The notes below the pieces were generated by a model. It made no database searches. It was not told the origin of the DNA and was given only the letters and a program-made list of their open reading frames with translations. Of a stretch of 64,000 nucleotides of DNA, positions 12,388 through 23,582 are shown one piece after another (position 1 is the stretch's first letter; each line of letters begins with the position of its first letter). Where the stretch lies: the NCBI RefSeq assembly GCF_005080865.1, contig NZ_CP034861.1, forward strand, positions 124,001 through 188,000, in the 5' to 3' direction. The DNA is from Buchnera aphidicola (Muscaphis stroyani). GTDB taxonomy: Bacteria; Pseudomonadota; Gammaproteobacteria; Enterobacterales; Enterobacteriaceae. The position numbers and the translations under genes were made by a program.

Positions 12388-13186
12388 GAATAAATATTTT
12401 TTGTATCTCTAAATTATACGCAACATTTAATTTTTGTGTAGAAAATGATATTTTTATATTGCTTAATATTTTTATTCTTTATCAAAAAATAATTTTAATT
12501 TAATTTTTAGATTTCAATGAATTAAAAAGTTATTAATTTTTTAGATAAATTTAATAAAAATAATTTAAGAAATCAGTGAAGAATTAAATTTATTATATAA
12601 CGTATTTTATAAAAAGAGATAGAAAATCTTATTTTAAAAGAATACAACGATATAAAAGAAAAAGAAAGAGAATTGTTGATTTCTAAATACATCTTTAAAA
12701 TTATTTAATTAATAAATTTAGATTTCACAATCGATAATTTTCATTTACTTCAATAAAAATATCTAGAATTCTTTTTTAAGAAATGCTTTAAAGTTTAAAT
12801 TACAGTAATTTTTTTTAAAATTATGTTGATAAAAAATAATGTTAATAATAATGAAACAATTATAGTTATAAATATAGTGATTTATGAAATTTGTAAATGT
12901 TAATTAGTGCTGAAGACGCTTCTATTGCTTCAAAAATGCATAATTTATGTGAAATTTATCAGAATTAGTGATGAAAATATTTTTATTTTTTTTGATTCTT
13001 GTTAAAAACAAGATTATTTGAATTTAACAAAAACGTTAGATTTGATTGTTTAAAAGAAAACAATCACAAATATTCTTCTTGTATTATTGATTAAAATATT
13101 GTTTCTGAGTATTATATTGTTTGAATCTAATTTTTATATGATTTTTTTTGAAATAAAAATTATAAATAATTTCTAAAGGAAAAAAA
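12388..13186. other. 800-bp gene-free, eroded stretch between glyQ and nfo
   Basis: There is no open frame of useful length on either strand, no tRNA and no strong hairpin. The DNA is more AT-rich than the genes, and short codon-like pieces appear (for example SAEDASIASKMHNLCEIYQ, 12908-12964, +) before stops. This looks like an old pseudogene remnant, but I could not match it to a family. Promoters for the divergent glyQS and nfo must lie at its edges. Confidence 0.6.
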
Positions 13187-14026
13187 ATGAAGTATATTGG
13201 GGCTCATGTTAGCGCCTCTGGTGGTGTAGAAAAAGCAATTCTTCGAGCATATGAAATTAAAGCAACAGCTTTTTCTTTTTTTACTAAAAATCAACGTCAA
13301 TGGAATTCAAACTCATTAACAAATAACAAAATAAATGATTTTAAGAAACATTGCAAAAAATATCAATTTTCACCAATTCAAATTCTACCTCATAGTAGTT
13401 ATTTGATTAATTTAGGTCATCCTTTAGACATTCTATTAGAAAAATCACGTTCTGCTTTTATTGATGATGTTATTCGTTGCGATCAACTAGGTTTAATGTT
13501 TTTAAATGTTCATCCAGGCAGTCATTTAAATAAAATTACTGAAAATATGTGTCTGTTAAGAATCGCTGAGTCAATAAATATTACTTTAGAGCAAACAAAA
13601 AATATAATTATAGTGATAGAAAATACTGCGGGACAAGGTACTAATATGGGATATTGTTTTGAACATTTGCATCAAATTATTCATAACGTTAATAATAAAT
13701 CAAGAATTGGAGTATGCATAGATACCTGTCATTTATTTGCATCAGGATATGATTTACGTTCAGAAAAAAATTGTGAGAAAACTTTTCGAGAATTTGATAA
13801 AATCATAGGATTTAAATATTTAAAAGGTATTCATTTAAACGACTCTAAAAAAAATTTTAATAGTCATATTGATCGTCATGAAAGTTTAGGATTAGGAAAA
13901 ATTGGAACTACTGCTTTTAAATGGATTATGAAGAATAACATTTTCAACAATATTCCTATTATATTAGAAACAATTAATCCCAAAATATGGAAATCAGAAA
14001 TTTCTTGGCTTAAATCTTGCATCTAA
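13187..14026 (+). CDS. nfo: Endonuclease IV (AP endonuclease)
   Basis: Cuts DNA at abasic sites in base excision repair; a TIM-barrel enzyme with three metal ions. It has 279 residues (E. coli 285). Visible ligands and motifs: [29 protein letters not shown] (Glu), [15 protein letters not shown] (Asp and His), GIHLNDSK (His), [10 protein letters not shown] (Asp and His) and ILETI (Glu). The start has AAAGGA 11 bases upstream. It stands alone before rplY. Confidence 0.96.
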   Translation: MKYIGAHVSASGGVEKAILRAYEIKATAFSFFTKNQRQWNSNSLTNNKINDFKKHCKKYQFSPIQILPHSSYLINLGHPLDILLEKSRSAFIDDVIRCDQLGLMFLNVHPGSHLNKITENMCLLRIAESINITLEQTKNIIIVIENTAGQGTNMGYCFEHLHQIIHNVNNKSRIGVCIDTCHLFASGYDLRSEKNCEKTFREFDKIIGFKYLKGIHLNDSKKNFNSHIDRHESLGLGKIGTTAFKWIMKNNIFNNIPIILETINPKIWKSEISWLKSCI

Positions 14027-14072
14027 ATTTTTTGAATTAAAAAAGTTTTTTTAAAATATATAGGATTATATT

Positions 14073-14357
14073 ATGTTAAAAATAAACGCTATAAAAAGAA
14101 TAAAAAAGGGTAAAAGTTACAGCAGAAAGTTACGCATGCAAAAAAAATTTCCAGGAATATTATACGGAATGAATAAAATTCCTGTTTTTCTTGAATTAGA
14201 CCATAATCTTATTTTTAATTTACAAAAAAAAATAGAATTTTATAAAGAAAATATATGTTTAATAATTGAAGAAAAAAAACATATAGTTAAAGTTCAATCC
14301 ATTCAAAGACATGCCTTTAAACTAAAATTATTACATATTGATTTCTTATATAATTAA
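14073..14357 (+). CDS. rplY: 50S ribosomal protein L25
   Basis: 5S rRNA-binding protein, 94 residues, the E. coli length (short form without the CTC extension). Conserved pieces are [20 protein letters not shown] and [20 protein letters not shown]. The stop codon overlaps the 3' end of the opposite-strand yabI by 12 bases, so the two genes converge tightly with no room for a terminator. Confidence 0.95.
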   Translation: MLKINAIKRIKKGKSYSRKLRMQKKFPGILYGMNKIPVFLELDHNLIFNLQKKIEFYKENICLIIEEKKHIVKVQSIQRHAFKLKLLHIDFLYN

Positions 14358-15113
14358 AATTTTAGATAAAATTTCTCTAAAAATTAACATTTTTGGATGA
14401 AATTGTATGGCAATTAAACTTAAAAATCCTAATAATAATGTTATTATAGATAACCATCCAATTTTTTTTTGATTAAAAAGTGAATTGTCTATATAGTTAT
14501 TTTTTTTCTTTTTCCACCATTTGGATGCTAACCATATTCCAGTCCATATAAAAATAGAAATAAGCAATAAGTACCATTTAAAATAATCATTTTCAGTGTT
14601 ATTTTCAGGTATTTTTATAGCTATTCCTGTAACAATACCAGGAAAAAAATATACTGGAGGCCACAATATGCATCCTATTATACTAGGTAAAACAAATTTT
14701 TTTAAAGGAAGCTTTAACATTCCAGCAACCATAGGTATAAGAGGTCTAGTTGGTCCTATAAATCTCCCAGCTATTATAGTGATAAGGCTATGTTTATGTA
14801 ATATTTTTTTTGTTTTGTCAAGAAGTGTATAGTTTTTTTTCAAAAATTTAAGGTTGTATAGCCAGTTTTTAAAACGTAAACCGATATAATATGAAGTCCA
14901 ATCTCCAATTAGACATCCTATTATTCCAGATATCCAAGCAGGGTAAAATAATAATTTTCCATCTCCTATTAATGCTCCTAACGTTGTCATCAAGACAATT
15001 CCAGGAAGCAATAAACCTATTAAAGCAAGAGATTCTAAAAAAGACACTGTTCCTACTACTATTAATGAGTAGGTTAAAGATTGAGTTGTGAAAGATGTTA
15101 ACCAAGATTCCAT
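14346..15113 (-). CDS. yabI: DedA-family inner-membrane protein YabI
   Basis: Integral membrane protein of the DedA/VTT superfamily, whose members are linked to lipid translocation and membrane homeostasis; the substrate of YabI itself is not settled. It has 255 residues (E. coli 254) and aligns along its length: [38 protein letters not shown], the family hallmark [19 protein letters not shown], and several hydrophobic helices. It converges with rplY (12-base overlap). Confidence 0.92.
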   Translation of the reverse strand: MESWLTSFTTQSLTYSLIVVGTVSFLESLALIGLLLPGIVLMTTLGALIGDGKLLFYPAWISGIIGCLIGDWTSYYIGLRFKNWLYNLKFLKKNYTLLDKTKKILHKHSLITIIAGRFIGPTRPLIPMVAGMLKLPLKKFVLPSIIGCILWPPVYFFPGIVTGIAIKIPENNTENDYFKWYLLLISIFIWTGIWLASKWWKKKKNNYIDNSLFNQKKIGWLSIITLLLGFLSLIAIQFHPKMLIFREILSKILII

Positions 15114-15357
15114 AAAGTCTCATTTTTTAAATTTTTAGTTTTAAAATTAATATATTGTTGAATAAATTAGAAACAATACAATTTACATTTTTAATGTATT
15201 ACATCTTTGAATAAAATACTATAAAATTTTTTTATTTTTTTTATTCTTAAAATGTTTGTGTCAGCATGTTTTTATATTAAATATTTTTTAAAAATGTTAT
15301 TAAAATTTAAATTTTATAAACATTAGTAATCTCAATATACATTGAAAGAGAAAAATA

Positions 15358-16641
15358 ATGAAAATATGGATTATACTATTTTTATATATCTGTACGAGCA
15401 CAGTTTCAGCTTTATCTAATGAATTAGAAATTGATAAAATTATTGCTATTGTTGATGATAAGATCATATTGAAAAGCGATATAGAGCAATTTATTTTTTT
15501 TATAAAACAAAAAGAAAAGCATAATAAATTATCTGTACAAAATGATTTCATAAAAAACAAAATACTAAATAAATTAATATTAGATACAATGATTTTGAAT
15601 GAAGCAGATAAACTAAATTTTTTTGTAACTGATGAACAAGTAAATCATACCATTAAAAATATTGCTTACAAACATAATATTAGTGTTGAGCAATTAAAAA
15701 ATAATATTTTATTTAATGAAAATAATAATGATTTTACTTATTTTGATTATTTTAATCAAATTAAAAAATTATTAAAAATTCAAATGATACAAGATTATAA
15801 AATTTTAAGTCATATTAAAATCAAGAAAATAGAATTACAAAAATTGTTTCATGAATTTGATAAAAGAAAAAAATTTGATAAAATTAATATAAGCTATATT
15901 TTGTTATCTCTTCCTAAAAACAAAAAACAAAAAATAGTAAAAGATCAAAAAACATTAGCTTTTTATATACTTAAAAAAATTAAAAATGGGTGCTCTTTTG
16001 AGGAATTGAACAAAAAATATAAAATAAATAAAAATTTCTTTTTTTTGTCGAATTCTTGGATGAATTTTAATGATGTACAGAATATGCTTTCACATCATTT
16101 AAAATTTTCTAAAAAAGGAGAGACATTAGGTCCTTTTTTGGGGAGTAAAGGATTCTATATTATTAAAGTTAATGATGCTAAAAATTATCCAGAAAAATAC
16201 ATTAAAGAATTTCATATACAACATTGTTTAATAAAATTTTCTCCCATTTTACATGAGGAAGAAGTAAAAAAAAGTATTTTTAACATATACAACAATATAA
16301 TAAAAAAAGTTTATAATTTTGATTTTGCAGTAAAAAACTTTTCTCATGATTTTTATTCTTCTCGTAAAAAAGGTGATTTAGGTTGGATATCAAGTTTATC
16401 ATTAAATCCAGAATTCAATAATATATTATTAAATTTAAAAATTAATGAAACAAGTAAGCCCATTAAATCTGAATTAGGATGGCATATTGTTAAAGTTCTA
16501 GACAAAAGGGATATTAATTATTCTTTAAAAATAAAAAAAGATAAAATTTATCAAATGTTATTAACTAAAAAAATTAAATTTTTAAGAGATAAATGGATAC
16601 AAGAATTAAAAAAATTAGCTTTTATAGAAGTAATAAAATAG
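15358..16641 (+). CDS. surA: Periplasmic chaperone and peptidyl-prolyl isomerase SurA
   Basis: Guides outer-membrane proteins across the periplasm. It has 427 residues (E. coli 428). A signal peptide is visible (MKIWIILFLYICTSTVSA, cut near residue 19), then the N-terminal chaperone domain starting EIDKIIAIVDDKIILKSDIE, and two parvulin domains (about 170-275 and 280-385, the second with GDLGWIS and GWHIVKVLD). The sequence is far more Lys/Asn-rich than E. coli SurA. The E. coli neighbours lptD and pdxA are absent on either side. Confidence 0.93.
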   Translation: MKIWIILFLYICTSTVSALSNELEIDKIIAIVDDKIILKSDIEQFIFFIKQKEKHNKLSVQNDFIKNKILNKLILDTMILNEADKLNFFVTDEQVNHTIKNIAYKHNISVEQLKNNILFNENNNDFTYFDYFNQIKKLLKIQMIQDYKILSHIKIKKIELQKLFHEFDKRKKFDKINISYILLSLPKNKKQKIVKDQKTLAFYILKKIKNGCSFEELNKKYKINKNFFFLSNSWMNFNDVQNMLSHHLKFSKKGETLGPFLGSKGFYIIKVNDAKNYPEKYIKEFHIQHCLIKFSPILHEEEVKKSIFNIYNNIIKKVYNFDFAVKNFSHDFYSSRKKGDLGWISSLSLNPEFNNILLNLKINETSKPIKSELGWHIVKVLDKRDINYSLKIKKDKIYQMLLTKKIKFLRDKWIQELKKLAFIEVIK

Positions 16642-16694
16642 ATAAAAAATTTTAAAATTAACTAATTTTTATATAAAAAACTGAATTTAAAATA

Positions 16695-17507
16695 ATGATT
16701 TTAAAAAAAGCAAAATATTTTCCTAAAAAAAAATTAGGTCAAAATTTTTTAATAAATAAAAAAATTGTCCAAGATATTGTTAATATAATTAATCCAAAAA
16801 TAACACAGATATTAGTAGAAATTGGTCCTGGTTTCGCTGCACTAACAAAACCAATATGTAAATTAGTAAACAATTTAATTGTTATTGAAATTGATGCAAC
16901 TTTATTAAAATTTCTAGAAAAACAATCATTTTATTCAAAATTAATAATATTTTGTCAGGATGCTTTAAGATTTGATTATTTAAATTTATACCATCAAAAA
17001 AAAAATATTCGAATTTTTGGAAATTTGCCATATAATATTTCTACTTCTTTAATTATTCATTTGTTAAATCAAATCCACATTGTTGAAGATATGCATTTTA
17101 TGTTACAAAAGGAAGTAGCTGATCGTTTAACTGCTACTCCTGGTAATAAATCATATGGACGTTTAAGTATCATTACTCAGTATTATTGCAAAGTTAAAAC
17201 ATTGTTGAAAGTATCTGCTAAAAATTTTTTACCAATCCCTAAAGTAGATTCTGCATTTGTAAGTTTAATTCCTCATACTAATCATCCTTATTTTTTGTAC
17301 AACATTAATACATTAAGCTATATTACGAATATAGCTTTTCAAAAGAGAAGAAAAATGATACGTCATAGCTTATCGAATGTATTTACAGAACAACTTTTAA
17401 TTAGACTAGGGATTAATCCAGAATTAAGAGCAGAAAACATTACTATTAATCAGTATTGTCAGTTATCTAACTATTTTTTTAATCATATAAAACGTTTAAA
17501 AATATGA
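16695..17507 (+). CDS. rsmA: 16S rRNA dimethyladenosine transferase
   Basis: Methylates A1518 and A1519 of 16S rRNA with S-adenosylmethionine (also known as ksgA). It has 270 residues (E. coli 273). Motifs: KKKLGQNFLINK, the SAM site VEIGPGFAALT, IEIDATLLKFL, and the catalytic NLPYNIST. An in-frame run of ten A at 16996-17005 is translated without disturbance. It follows surA by 53 bases; pdxA, which lies between them in E. coli, is gone. Confidence 0.95.
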   Translation: MILKKAKYFPKKKLGQNFLINKKIVQDIVNIINPKITQILVEIGPGFAALTKPICKLVNNLIVIEIDATLLKFLEKQSFYSKLIIFCQDALRFDYLNLYHQKKNIRIFGNLPYNISTSLIIHLLNQIHIVEDMHFMLQKEVADRLTATPGNKSYGRLSIITQYYCKVKTLLKVSAKNFLPIPKVDSAFVSLIPHTNHPYFLYNINTLSYITNIAFQKRRKMIRHSLSNVFTEQLLIRLGINPELRAENITINQYCQLSNYFFNHIKRLKI

Positions 17508-17561
17508 ATTAATAAAAAATATAATTAAAAATTTTGAGTTTTATATAATTGGAAATACAAA

Positions 17562-18389
17562 ATGAGCATTTATTTAGTTGGTGACATTCATGGTTGCTAC
17601 GAAGAATTTCAATTGCTTTTAAAGAAGTCATCTTTTAACATTGAAAAAGATTTTCTATGGGTTTCTGGAGACTTAGTCTCAAGAGGTCCAGATTCTATAA
17701 AAGTTATAAAATATCTTTTTTCAGTTAGAAAACGGGTGAAAATAGTACTTGGCAATCATGATTTAAATTTAATCTTGATACATTCAGGAATCAAAAAAAA
17801 TAAAAAAGAAAATTTTTTTGATGAATTTTTAACATCAAAAGATAATTTAAAATTAATTTATTGGTTAAGAAGTCAACCCTTTGTTCAAATTGATCATAAA
17901 AATAAAATTATCATGTCTCATGCAGGAATTAGTCCCCAATGGGACATATGTACTGCAGAAAAATATTCTAAAAAAATTTCAGAATTTTTGTTAAGTGATA
18001 ATTATGCTTTGTTTTTAGAATCTATGTTTGATAATAATATAAATTATTGGAGTTCAAATCTCAATCGATTAGATCGATTGAGATACAGTATTAATGTTTT
18101 TACACGTATGCGTTATTGTTATTTTGACGGTCGGTTAAATTTATCTAATAAACTCTCTCCTCTTTATGTTAAACATCCTCTTAAGCCATGGTTTATGTTT
18201 AAAACTAAAATTCCTTCAGATTATTCTATTTTTTTTGGTCATTGGTCTAATTTAAAAGGATTTGATGTACCTCTACCATTTTTTTCATTAGATACTGGTT
18301 GTTGCTGGGGAGGAAGCTTGAGTATGATACGATTAGAAGATAAAAAATGGTTTTCTCAATCATTCATAAAAAAATCTGTTTTGAAATAA
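17562..18389 (+). CDS. apaH: Diadenosine tetraphosphatase
   Basis: Splits Ap4A symmetrically to two ADP and also acts on Np4-capped RNA in E. coli. It has 275 residues (E. coli 280). The calcineurin-like metallophosphatase motifs are all present: GDIHGCYEE, GDLVSRGP, LGNHDLN, and SHAGISPQWD; the C-terminal FGHWSNLKG and LDTGCCWGG are also kept. It follows rsmA directly because apaG is missing. Confidence 0.95.
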   Translation: MSIYLVGDIHGCYEEFQLLLKKSSFNIEKDFLWVSGDLVSRGPDSIKVIKYLFSVRKRVKIVLGNHDLNLILIHSGIKKNKKENFFDEFLTSKDNLKLIYWLRSQPFVQIDHKNKIIMSHAGISPQWDICTAEKYSKKISEFLLSDNYALFLESMFDNNINYWSSNLNRLDRLRYSINVFTRMRYCYFDGRLNLSNKLSPLYVKHPLKPWFMFKTKIPSDYSIFFGHWSNLKGFDVPLPFFSLDTGCCWGGSLSMIRLEDKKWFSQSFIKKSVLK

Positions 18390-18417
18390 AATTAAAAAAA
18401 AATTTTTTCATAAAGAT

Positions 18418-18900
18418 TTATCTCGATAGAATTTCAAAATAATAGTTATAAGGATTTTTTTTATTTTTTAAAAAATGCTGTTTAAATAATGTTTTCCAGT
18501 ATGGATATAATTTATATTGAGGAAAATAAGAATCTCCATTAATGTTAATATCAATATGAGTTAAATACAATTTATTGGCATAAAACAGCATTTGTTCATA
18601 TATTTTAGATCCTCCAATTACCATAATCTCTTTGTTAGATTCAGTTAAATTGATGGCATGAGAAATTGAGTTAGCCCAAATAATTCCTTTTTTTTTAATT
18701 TTATAACGACTAATTACTATATTTGTTCTCATTAATAGTGGTTTTTTAATCGATTCCCAAGTCAAACGTCCCATAATAACATTTTTATTTATGGTATGTT
18801 TTTTAAACCATTTTAAATCTTCTGGAAGATGCCAAGGAATTGAGTTGTTATTGCCAATGATTAAATTATTAGAAATAGCAGCAATTAAACTGATGTTCAT
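18418..18900 (-). CDS. folA: Dihydrofolate reductase
   Basis: Reduces dihydrofolate to tetrahydrofolate with NADPH. It has 160 residues (E. coli 159). The acidic active-site residue (Asp in LPEDLKWFK), the Met20-loop region IIGNNNSIPWHLP, VIMGRLTWESI and IMVIGGSKIYEQ are clear. It converges with apaH and follows carB on the minus strand. The Met20 loop reads NNNS, different from E. coli ENAM. Confidence 0.95.
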   Translation of the reverse strand: MNISLIAAISNNLIIGNNNSIPWHLPEDLKWFKKHTINKNVIMGRLTWESIKKPLLMRTNIVISRYKIKKKGIIWANSISHAINLTESNKEIMVIGGSKIYEQMLFYANKLYLTHIDININGDSYFPQYKLYPYWKTLFKQHFLKNKKNPYNYYFEILSR

Positions 18901-18965
18901 AATTAAATTGATACTTTTAAAAAAGTTATAAATATGTTTTTCAACATATTTATAAGCATAATGAA

Positions 18966-21900
18966 TTATAAATTTTTGTATTTTATTTTTTTATGTATTT
19001 CTTGTAAACATTTTATGTTTTTTATTGGGTTTTGATTTAATGAAGAGACAGTAGCAAACGCGCCATTTAATGTAGTGTCATAGTGCACTCTATATTGCAA
19101 AGCGCTACGACATATTAATTTTGAGTCTTTAATTCCTTGATTACAAGAAGTTGTATTCACTATATAAGAATATTCACTATTTTTTAGTCTGTCTTGTATA
19201 TGTGGACGACCTTCATAAACTTTGTTTACTAATCGAGATGAAATTCCTGCTTTTTTTAAAGCTATAGAGGTTCCTTTTGTAGCATCTATTTTAAATCCTA
19301 TTTTTTTTAGTTCAATGGCTAAATTAGCAATTCTTTTTTTATCGTCATCTCTAACTGATAAAAGAACACGACCTGATTTTTTTATATTATTATTTGGAGT
19401 ACTGAAAATCGCTTTAGAAAACGCTTCTGAAAAATTTTTTCCGATTCCCATAACTTCCCCTGTCGAACGCATTTCAGGTCCTAATATAGGATCTACTCCT
19501 TGAAATTTATCAAAAGGAAGCACTGCTTCTTTAACAGAAAAGTACGGAGGAATAATTTCTTTAGAAAATCCTTGTTCTAATAGCGTTTTTCCATACATAA
19601 CTCTTGCAGAAATTTTAGCTAATGCCAAACCTATTGCTTTTGAAACAAAGGGAACTGTACGAGCTGCTCTTGGATTTACTTCAATAATGTATACTTGATT
19701 ATCTTTAATAGCAAATTGAACATTCATTAATCCTCTGACAGATAATTCAAAAGCTAGTTTTTTTACTTGATTTTTAATGTCATTTTGAATTTTTTTGGTT
19801 AAGGTGTAAGCTGGCAAAGAACATGCGGAATCTCCAGAATGAATCCCTGCTTGTTCAATATGCTCCATTATCCCACCGATAAAAACGGTTTTTCCATCAC
19901 AAATAGCATCAACATCAACTTCTATAGCATAATTTAAATATTGATCTAACAAAATAGGCTTTATGTTTTTTTCTTTTATAACGTTACTGAAATAGTCATC
20001 CAGATCGCATGGTTCATATACAATTTCCATGGCTCTTCCACCTAAAACATAAGATGGTCTAACCATTATAGGGTAACCAATTTCTATTGCTTTTTCATGA
20101 GCTTCTTTCAAATTAAATACAGTAGCGTTTAATGGTTGTTTTAATTTTAACTTAGTAACAATTTTTTGAAAACGATGACGATCTTCCGCTTGATCAATTG
20201 AATCTGGACTTGTTCCTATAATTGGAATTCCTTCTTTTTGAAATTTTCGAGCTAATTTTAATGGTGTTTGACCTCCATATTGAATAATAATACCTTTTGG
20301 TTTTTCTATTCTGACTATTTCTAAAATATTCTCTAATGTAATAGGTTCAAAATAAAGGCGATCTGAAATATCATAATCAGTGGAAACAGTTTCTGGATTA
20401 CAATTAATCATAATTGATTCAAAACCATCTTCTCTCAACGCTTGAGAAGCATGCACACAACAATAGTCGAATTCTATACCTTGCCCTATTCTATTAGGTC
20501 CTCCGCCTAATATAATAATTTTTTTAGAATTGTTAGTTGGATGAGATTCACATTCTTCTTCCCATGTTGAGTACATATATGCTGTTTCGGTTGAAAACTC
20601 AGCGGAGCATGTATCAATTCTTTTATATACTGGATGTAAATTTAATTTAAAACGAAGTTGACGTATTTCAGATTCTTTATTCTTTGTTAAAAATGCTATT
20701 CTTGAATCAGAAAAACCTTTTCTTTTAATAAAATATAGAAAATTTTTGTTGAGTCCAAAAAATCCTTTTTTAGAAATTTTTTTTTCTAGAATAATGATTT
20801 CTTGAATTTGAACTAGAAACCAAGGATCAATAAATGTTAATTCAAATACATCATTAATTGACATTCCTAATCGAAAAGCATCTCCTATGTACCAAAGTCG
20901 TTCAGAACCAGCTTCTTTTAATTCATGTCTAATTTTCATTAAATTTTGTGGATTTTTGATATTAGATATTTTAGAATTAAAACCATTCGATCCAACTTCT
21001 AGTCCATGAATAGCTTTTTGTATTGATTCTTGAAAAGTACGCCCTATAGCCATTACTTCTCCAACAGATTTCATTTGAGTAGTTAATCTATCATTACATC
21101 CTAAAAATTTTTCAAAATTAAATCTTGGAATTTTAGTAACTATGTAATCTATCGACGGCTCAAATGATGCTGTAGTATTCATTCCTGTAATGTCATTTGA
21201 AAGTTCGTCTAATGTATATCCAATAGATAATTTAGCTGCTATTTTTGCAATTGGAAATCCGGTTGCTTTAGAAGCTAAAGCTGATGAACGAGAAACTCTA
21301 GGATTCATTTCAATAACAATCATTCTTCCATCTTTTGGATTTACTGCAAATTGAACATTAGCTCCTCCAGTTTCAACTCCAATTTCTTTTAAAATAGATA
21401 TAGAAGCATTTCTCATTACTTGATATTCTTTATCAGTAAGAGTTTGTGCAGGAGCTACAGTGATAGAATCACCGGTATGAATCCCCATAGGATCAAGATT
21501 TTCAATTGAACAAACAATAATGCAATTATCATTTTTATCTCTTACAACTTCCATTTCATACTCTTTCCATCCTATCAGAGATTCATCTATCAAAAGCTCT
21601 GTACTTGGAGATAATGAAAGTCCTCTTTCACAAATTTCTTTAAATTCTTCATGATTATACGCAATTCCGCCTCCGTGACCGCCCATGGTAAAAGAAGGTC
21701 GAATAATGCATGGAAAACCTACATTATTTGATACTAATAAAGCTTCTTTGATATTGTGAGCAATGCCACATTTCGCAGTATTTAATTTTATCTTTCTCAT
21801 CGAATGTTCAAATAATTTTCTATCTTCGGCTTTTTTAATAGCATTAACTGTAGCACCTATCATATGAACATTAAATTTTTTTAGCACTCCTTTTTGATCT

Positions 21901-22205
21901 AATTCTAAAGCACAATTAAGAGCAGTTTGACCTCCCATTGTTGGCAGTAATGCATCGGGTTTTTCCTTTTTAATAATATTTTGCACTGTTTTCCAATGTA
22001 TTGATTCAATATATGTAGCATCTGCCATGCATGGATCTGTCATAATAGTAGCCGGGTTTGAATTGACTAAAATGATTCTATAACCTTCCTCTTTTAAAGC
22101 TTTGCATGCTTGTGCGCCTGAATAATCAAACTCACACGCTTGTCCGATTACTATCGGTCCTGCTCCAAGAATCAAAATGGATTTGATATCAGTAGATTTA
22201 GGCAT
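18966..22205 (-). CDS. carB: Carbamoyl-phosphate synthase large subunit
   Basis: Makes carbamoyl phosphate from bicarbonate, ammonia and two ATP, for arginine and pyrimidines; arginine supply is relevant in an aphid symbiont. It has 1079 residues (E. coli 1073). Two homologous ATP-grasp halves are evident, each opening with a synthetase signature ([20 protein letters not shown] and [18 protein letters not shown]), followed by a C-terminal allosteric domain that is less conserved. It lies 16 bases behind carA. Confidence 0.97.
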   Translation of the reverse strand: MPKSTDIKSILILGAGPIVIGQACEFDYSGAQACKALKEEGYRIILVNSNPATIMTDPCMADATYIESIHWKTVQNIIKKEKPDALLPTMGGQTALNCALELDQKGVLKKFNVHMIGATVNAIKKAEDRKLFEHSMRKIKLNTAKCGIAHNIKEALLVSNNVGFPCIIRPSFTMGGHGGGIAYNHEEFKEICERGLSLSPSTELLIDESLIGWKEYEMEVVRDKNDNCIIVCSIENLDPMGIHTGDSITVAPAQTLTDKEYQVMRNASISILKEIGVETGGANVQFAVNPKDGRMIVIEMNPRVSRSSALASKATGFPIAKIAAKLSIGYTLDELSNDITGMNTTASFEPSIDYIVTKIPRFNFEKFLGCNDRLTTQMKSVGEVMAIGRTFQESIQKAIHGLEVGSNGFNSKISNIKNPQNLMKIRHELKEAGSERLWYIGDAFRLGMSINDVFELTFIDPWFLVQIQEIIILEKKISKKGFFGLNKNFLYFIKRKGFSDSRIAFLTKNKESEIRQLRFKLNLHPVYKRIDTCSAEFSTETAYMYSTWEEECESHPTNNSKKIIILGGGPNRIGQGIEFDYCCVHASQALREDGFESIMINCNPETVSTDYDISDRLYFEPITLENILEIVRIEKPKGIIIQYGGQTPLKLARKFQKEGIPIIGTSPDSIDQAEDRHRFQKIVTKLKLKQPLNATVFNLKEAHEKAIEIGYPIMVRPSYVLGGRAMEIVYEPCDLDDYFSNVIKEKNIKPILLDQYLNYAIEVDVDAICDGKTVFIGGIMEHIEQAGIHSGDSACSLPAYTLTKKIQNDIKNQVKKLAFELSVRGLMNVQFAIKDNQVYIIEVNPRAARTVPFVSKAIGLALAKISARVMYGKTLLEQGFSKEIIPPYFSVKEAVLPFDKFQGVDPILGPEMRSTGEVMGIGKNFSEAFSKAIFSTPNNNIKKSGRVLLSVRDDDKKRIANLAIELKKIGFKIDATKGTSIALKKAGISSRLVNKVYEGRPHIQDRLKNSEYSYIVNTTSCNQGIKDSKLICRSALQYRVHYDTTLNGAFATVSSLNQNPIKNIKCLQEIHKKIKYKNL

Positions 22206-22221
22206 TTTTTTTCCTAATTAA

Positions 22222-23370
22222 TTACTGAGTTTTAGTTCGTTGATTAATAATTAATCGAATAAAATGATCAAATAAAGATGAAGCGTCATGTGGCCCAGGA
22301 CTTGCTTCTGGATGTCCTTGAAAACTAAAAGCGTTTTTATCTTTTAAGGAAAGTCCTTGCAAGGTACCATCAAAAAGAGAGCTATGTGTAATTTCTATGT
22401 TATTTGGTAAATTTTTTATATCAACGGTAAAACTATGGTTTTGAGATGTGATAATGACTCGATTTGTTTTAATTTCTTTTACAGGATGATTTGCACCGTG
22501 ATGGCCAAATTTCATTTTAGTGATATTTGCTCCGATAGATAAAGCTAATAGTTGATGTCCTAAGCATATTCCAAAAATTGGTATATTTTTTTTTAAAAAA
22601 TATTGAATTGAATTAATAGCATATTGACAAGGTCTAGGATCTCCTGGTCCATTAGATAAAAATATTCCGTCAGGATTCATGCTTAACACTTTTTTTGGAT
22701 CAGTTTGAGCAGGAACAACAGTTAAATAGCAACCTCTATCAACAAGCATGCGCAGTATATTTCGTTTAACTCCATAATCGTATACAATTACATGACATAA
22801 ATATGTTTTTTTTTGAATAGAAGATACGTTTTTTTTTCTATTACAAATTGTTCCTGTTTTCCAATTATATATGAATTTAGTAGTAACTTCTTTAGCTAAA
22901 TCTAAACCCTGTAAACTTATAAAATTTTTGGCGTATTCATGTGCTATGGGATAATTTTCTTTTTTATCTTCTATGATACATCCATTTTGAGATCCTTTAG
23001 TTCTCAAAATACGGGTTAATTTTCTAGTATCAATGTCTGATATTGCAACAATATTGTTTTTTTTTAAATAAAAAGATAATTCTTTTTTATTACGATAATT
23101 ACTTGCTATAGGCGACATGTCGCGAATAACAAGTCCCTTAGCATAGATTTGAGATGATTCTTCATCATTTTCGTTAGTCCCAACATTTCCAATATGAGGA
23201 TGAGTTAATGTAATTATTTGGTGCGAATAAGAAGGATCAGTAATTATTTCTTGGTAGCCAGTTATAGATGTGTTAAATACAACTTCACCTACGGTCGTTC
23301 CAATGGATCCAACAAATTTTCCGTGAAATTTAGTTCCATCTTCTAAAACCAACACTGCTAATCGAATCAA
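22222..23370 (-). CDS. carA: Carbamoyl-phosphate synthase small (glutaminase) subunit, UUG start
   Basis: Supplies ammonia from glutamine to CarB. It has 382 residues, the E. coli length. The class I glutaminase triad is intact: Cys in FGICLGHQL, His and Glu in [13 protein letters not shown]. The start is TTG at 23370, reading [17 protein letters not shown], with GGAGGA 8 bases upstream; the ATG directly after GGAGG reads into a stop after two codons and is excluded. It is the first gene of carAB, behind a 212-base leader region. Confidence 0.96.
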   Translation of the reverse strand: MIRLAVLVLEDGTKFHGKFVGSIGTTVGEVVFNTSITGYQEIITDPSYSHQIITLTHPHIGNVGTNENDEESSQIYAKGLVIRDMSPIASNYRNKKELSFYLKKNNIVAISDIDTRKLTRILRTKGSQNGCIIEDKKENYPIAHEYAKNFISLQGLDLAKEVTTKFIYNWKTGTICNRKKNVSSIQKKTYLCHVIVYDYGVKRNILRMLVDRGCYLTVVPAQTDPKKVLSMNPDGIFLSNGPGDPRPCQYAINSIQYFLKKNIPIFGICLGHQLLALSIGANITKMKFGHHGANHPVKEIKTNRVIITSQNHSFTVDIKNLPNNIEITHSSLFDGTLQGLSLKDKNAFSFQGHPEASPGPHDASSLFDHFIRLIINQRTKTQ

Positions 23371-23435
23371 AACATCCTCCGTTAGAAATACTTTTTAAAT
23401 GAACATTTATATGAATCAATAAAAATATCGATGCA

Positions 23436-23470
23436 ATTATATTATATATCCGCATTTTTATATGTGTCAT
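23436..23470 (-). promoter_or_regulatory. Candidate sigma-70 promoter of carAB
   Basis: On the minus strand ATGACA (23465-23470, one mismatch to the -35 consensus) is separated by 18 bases from TATAAT (23441-23446), with a second overlapping TATAAT at 23436-23441. It lies about 70 bases before the carA start. I looked for ARG boxes and saw none with both half-sites. In such AT-rich DNA a TATAAT alone is weak evidence. Confidence 0.4.
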
Positions 23471-23582
23471 GTTAACTAAAATTAATATTTTTGTCTATTG
23501 AGTAAAATATATTTATTTTTTTGGAAAATAAAATAAAATTATGATGAAAAATGTTTTTTATTTATTTTATACTAAAATATTT

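Noticed and set aside
19222..19503. Plus-strand open frame inside carB (and similar ones at 4382-4660 and 38106-38375, minus strand)
   Set aside because: These lie fully within well conserved genes in other frames and have no ribosome site or family match.
23401..23424. Possible ARG box in the carA leader (TGAAC and TGAAT half-sites)
   Set aside because: The half-sites are in direct, not inverted, orientation and do not make the 18-base ArgR site.
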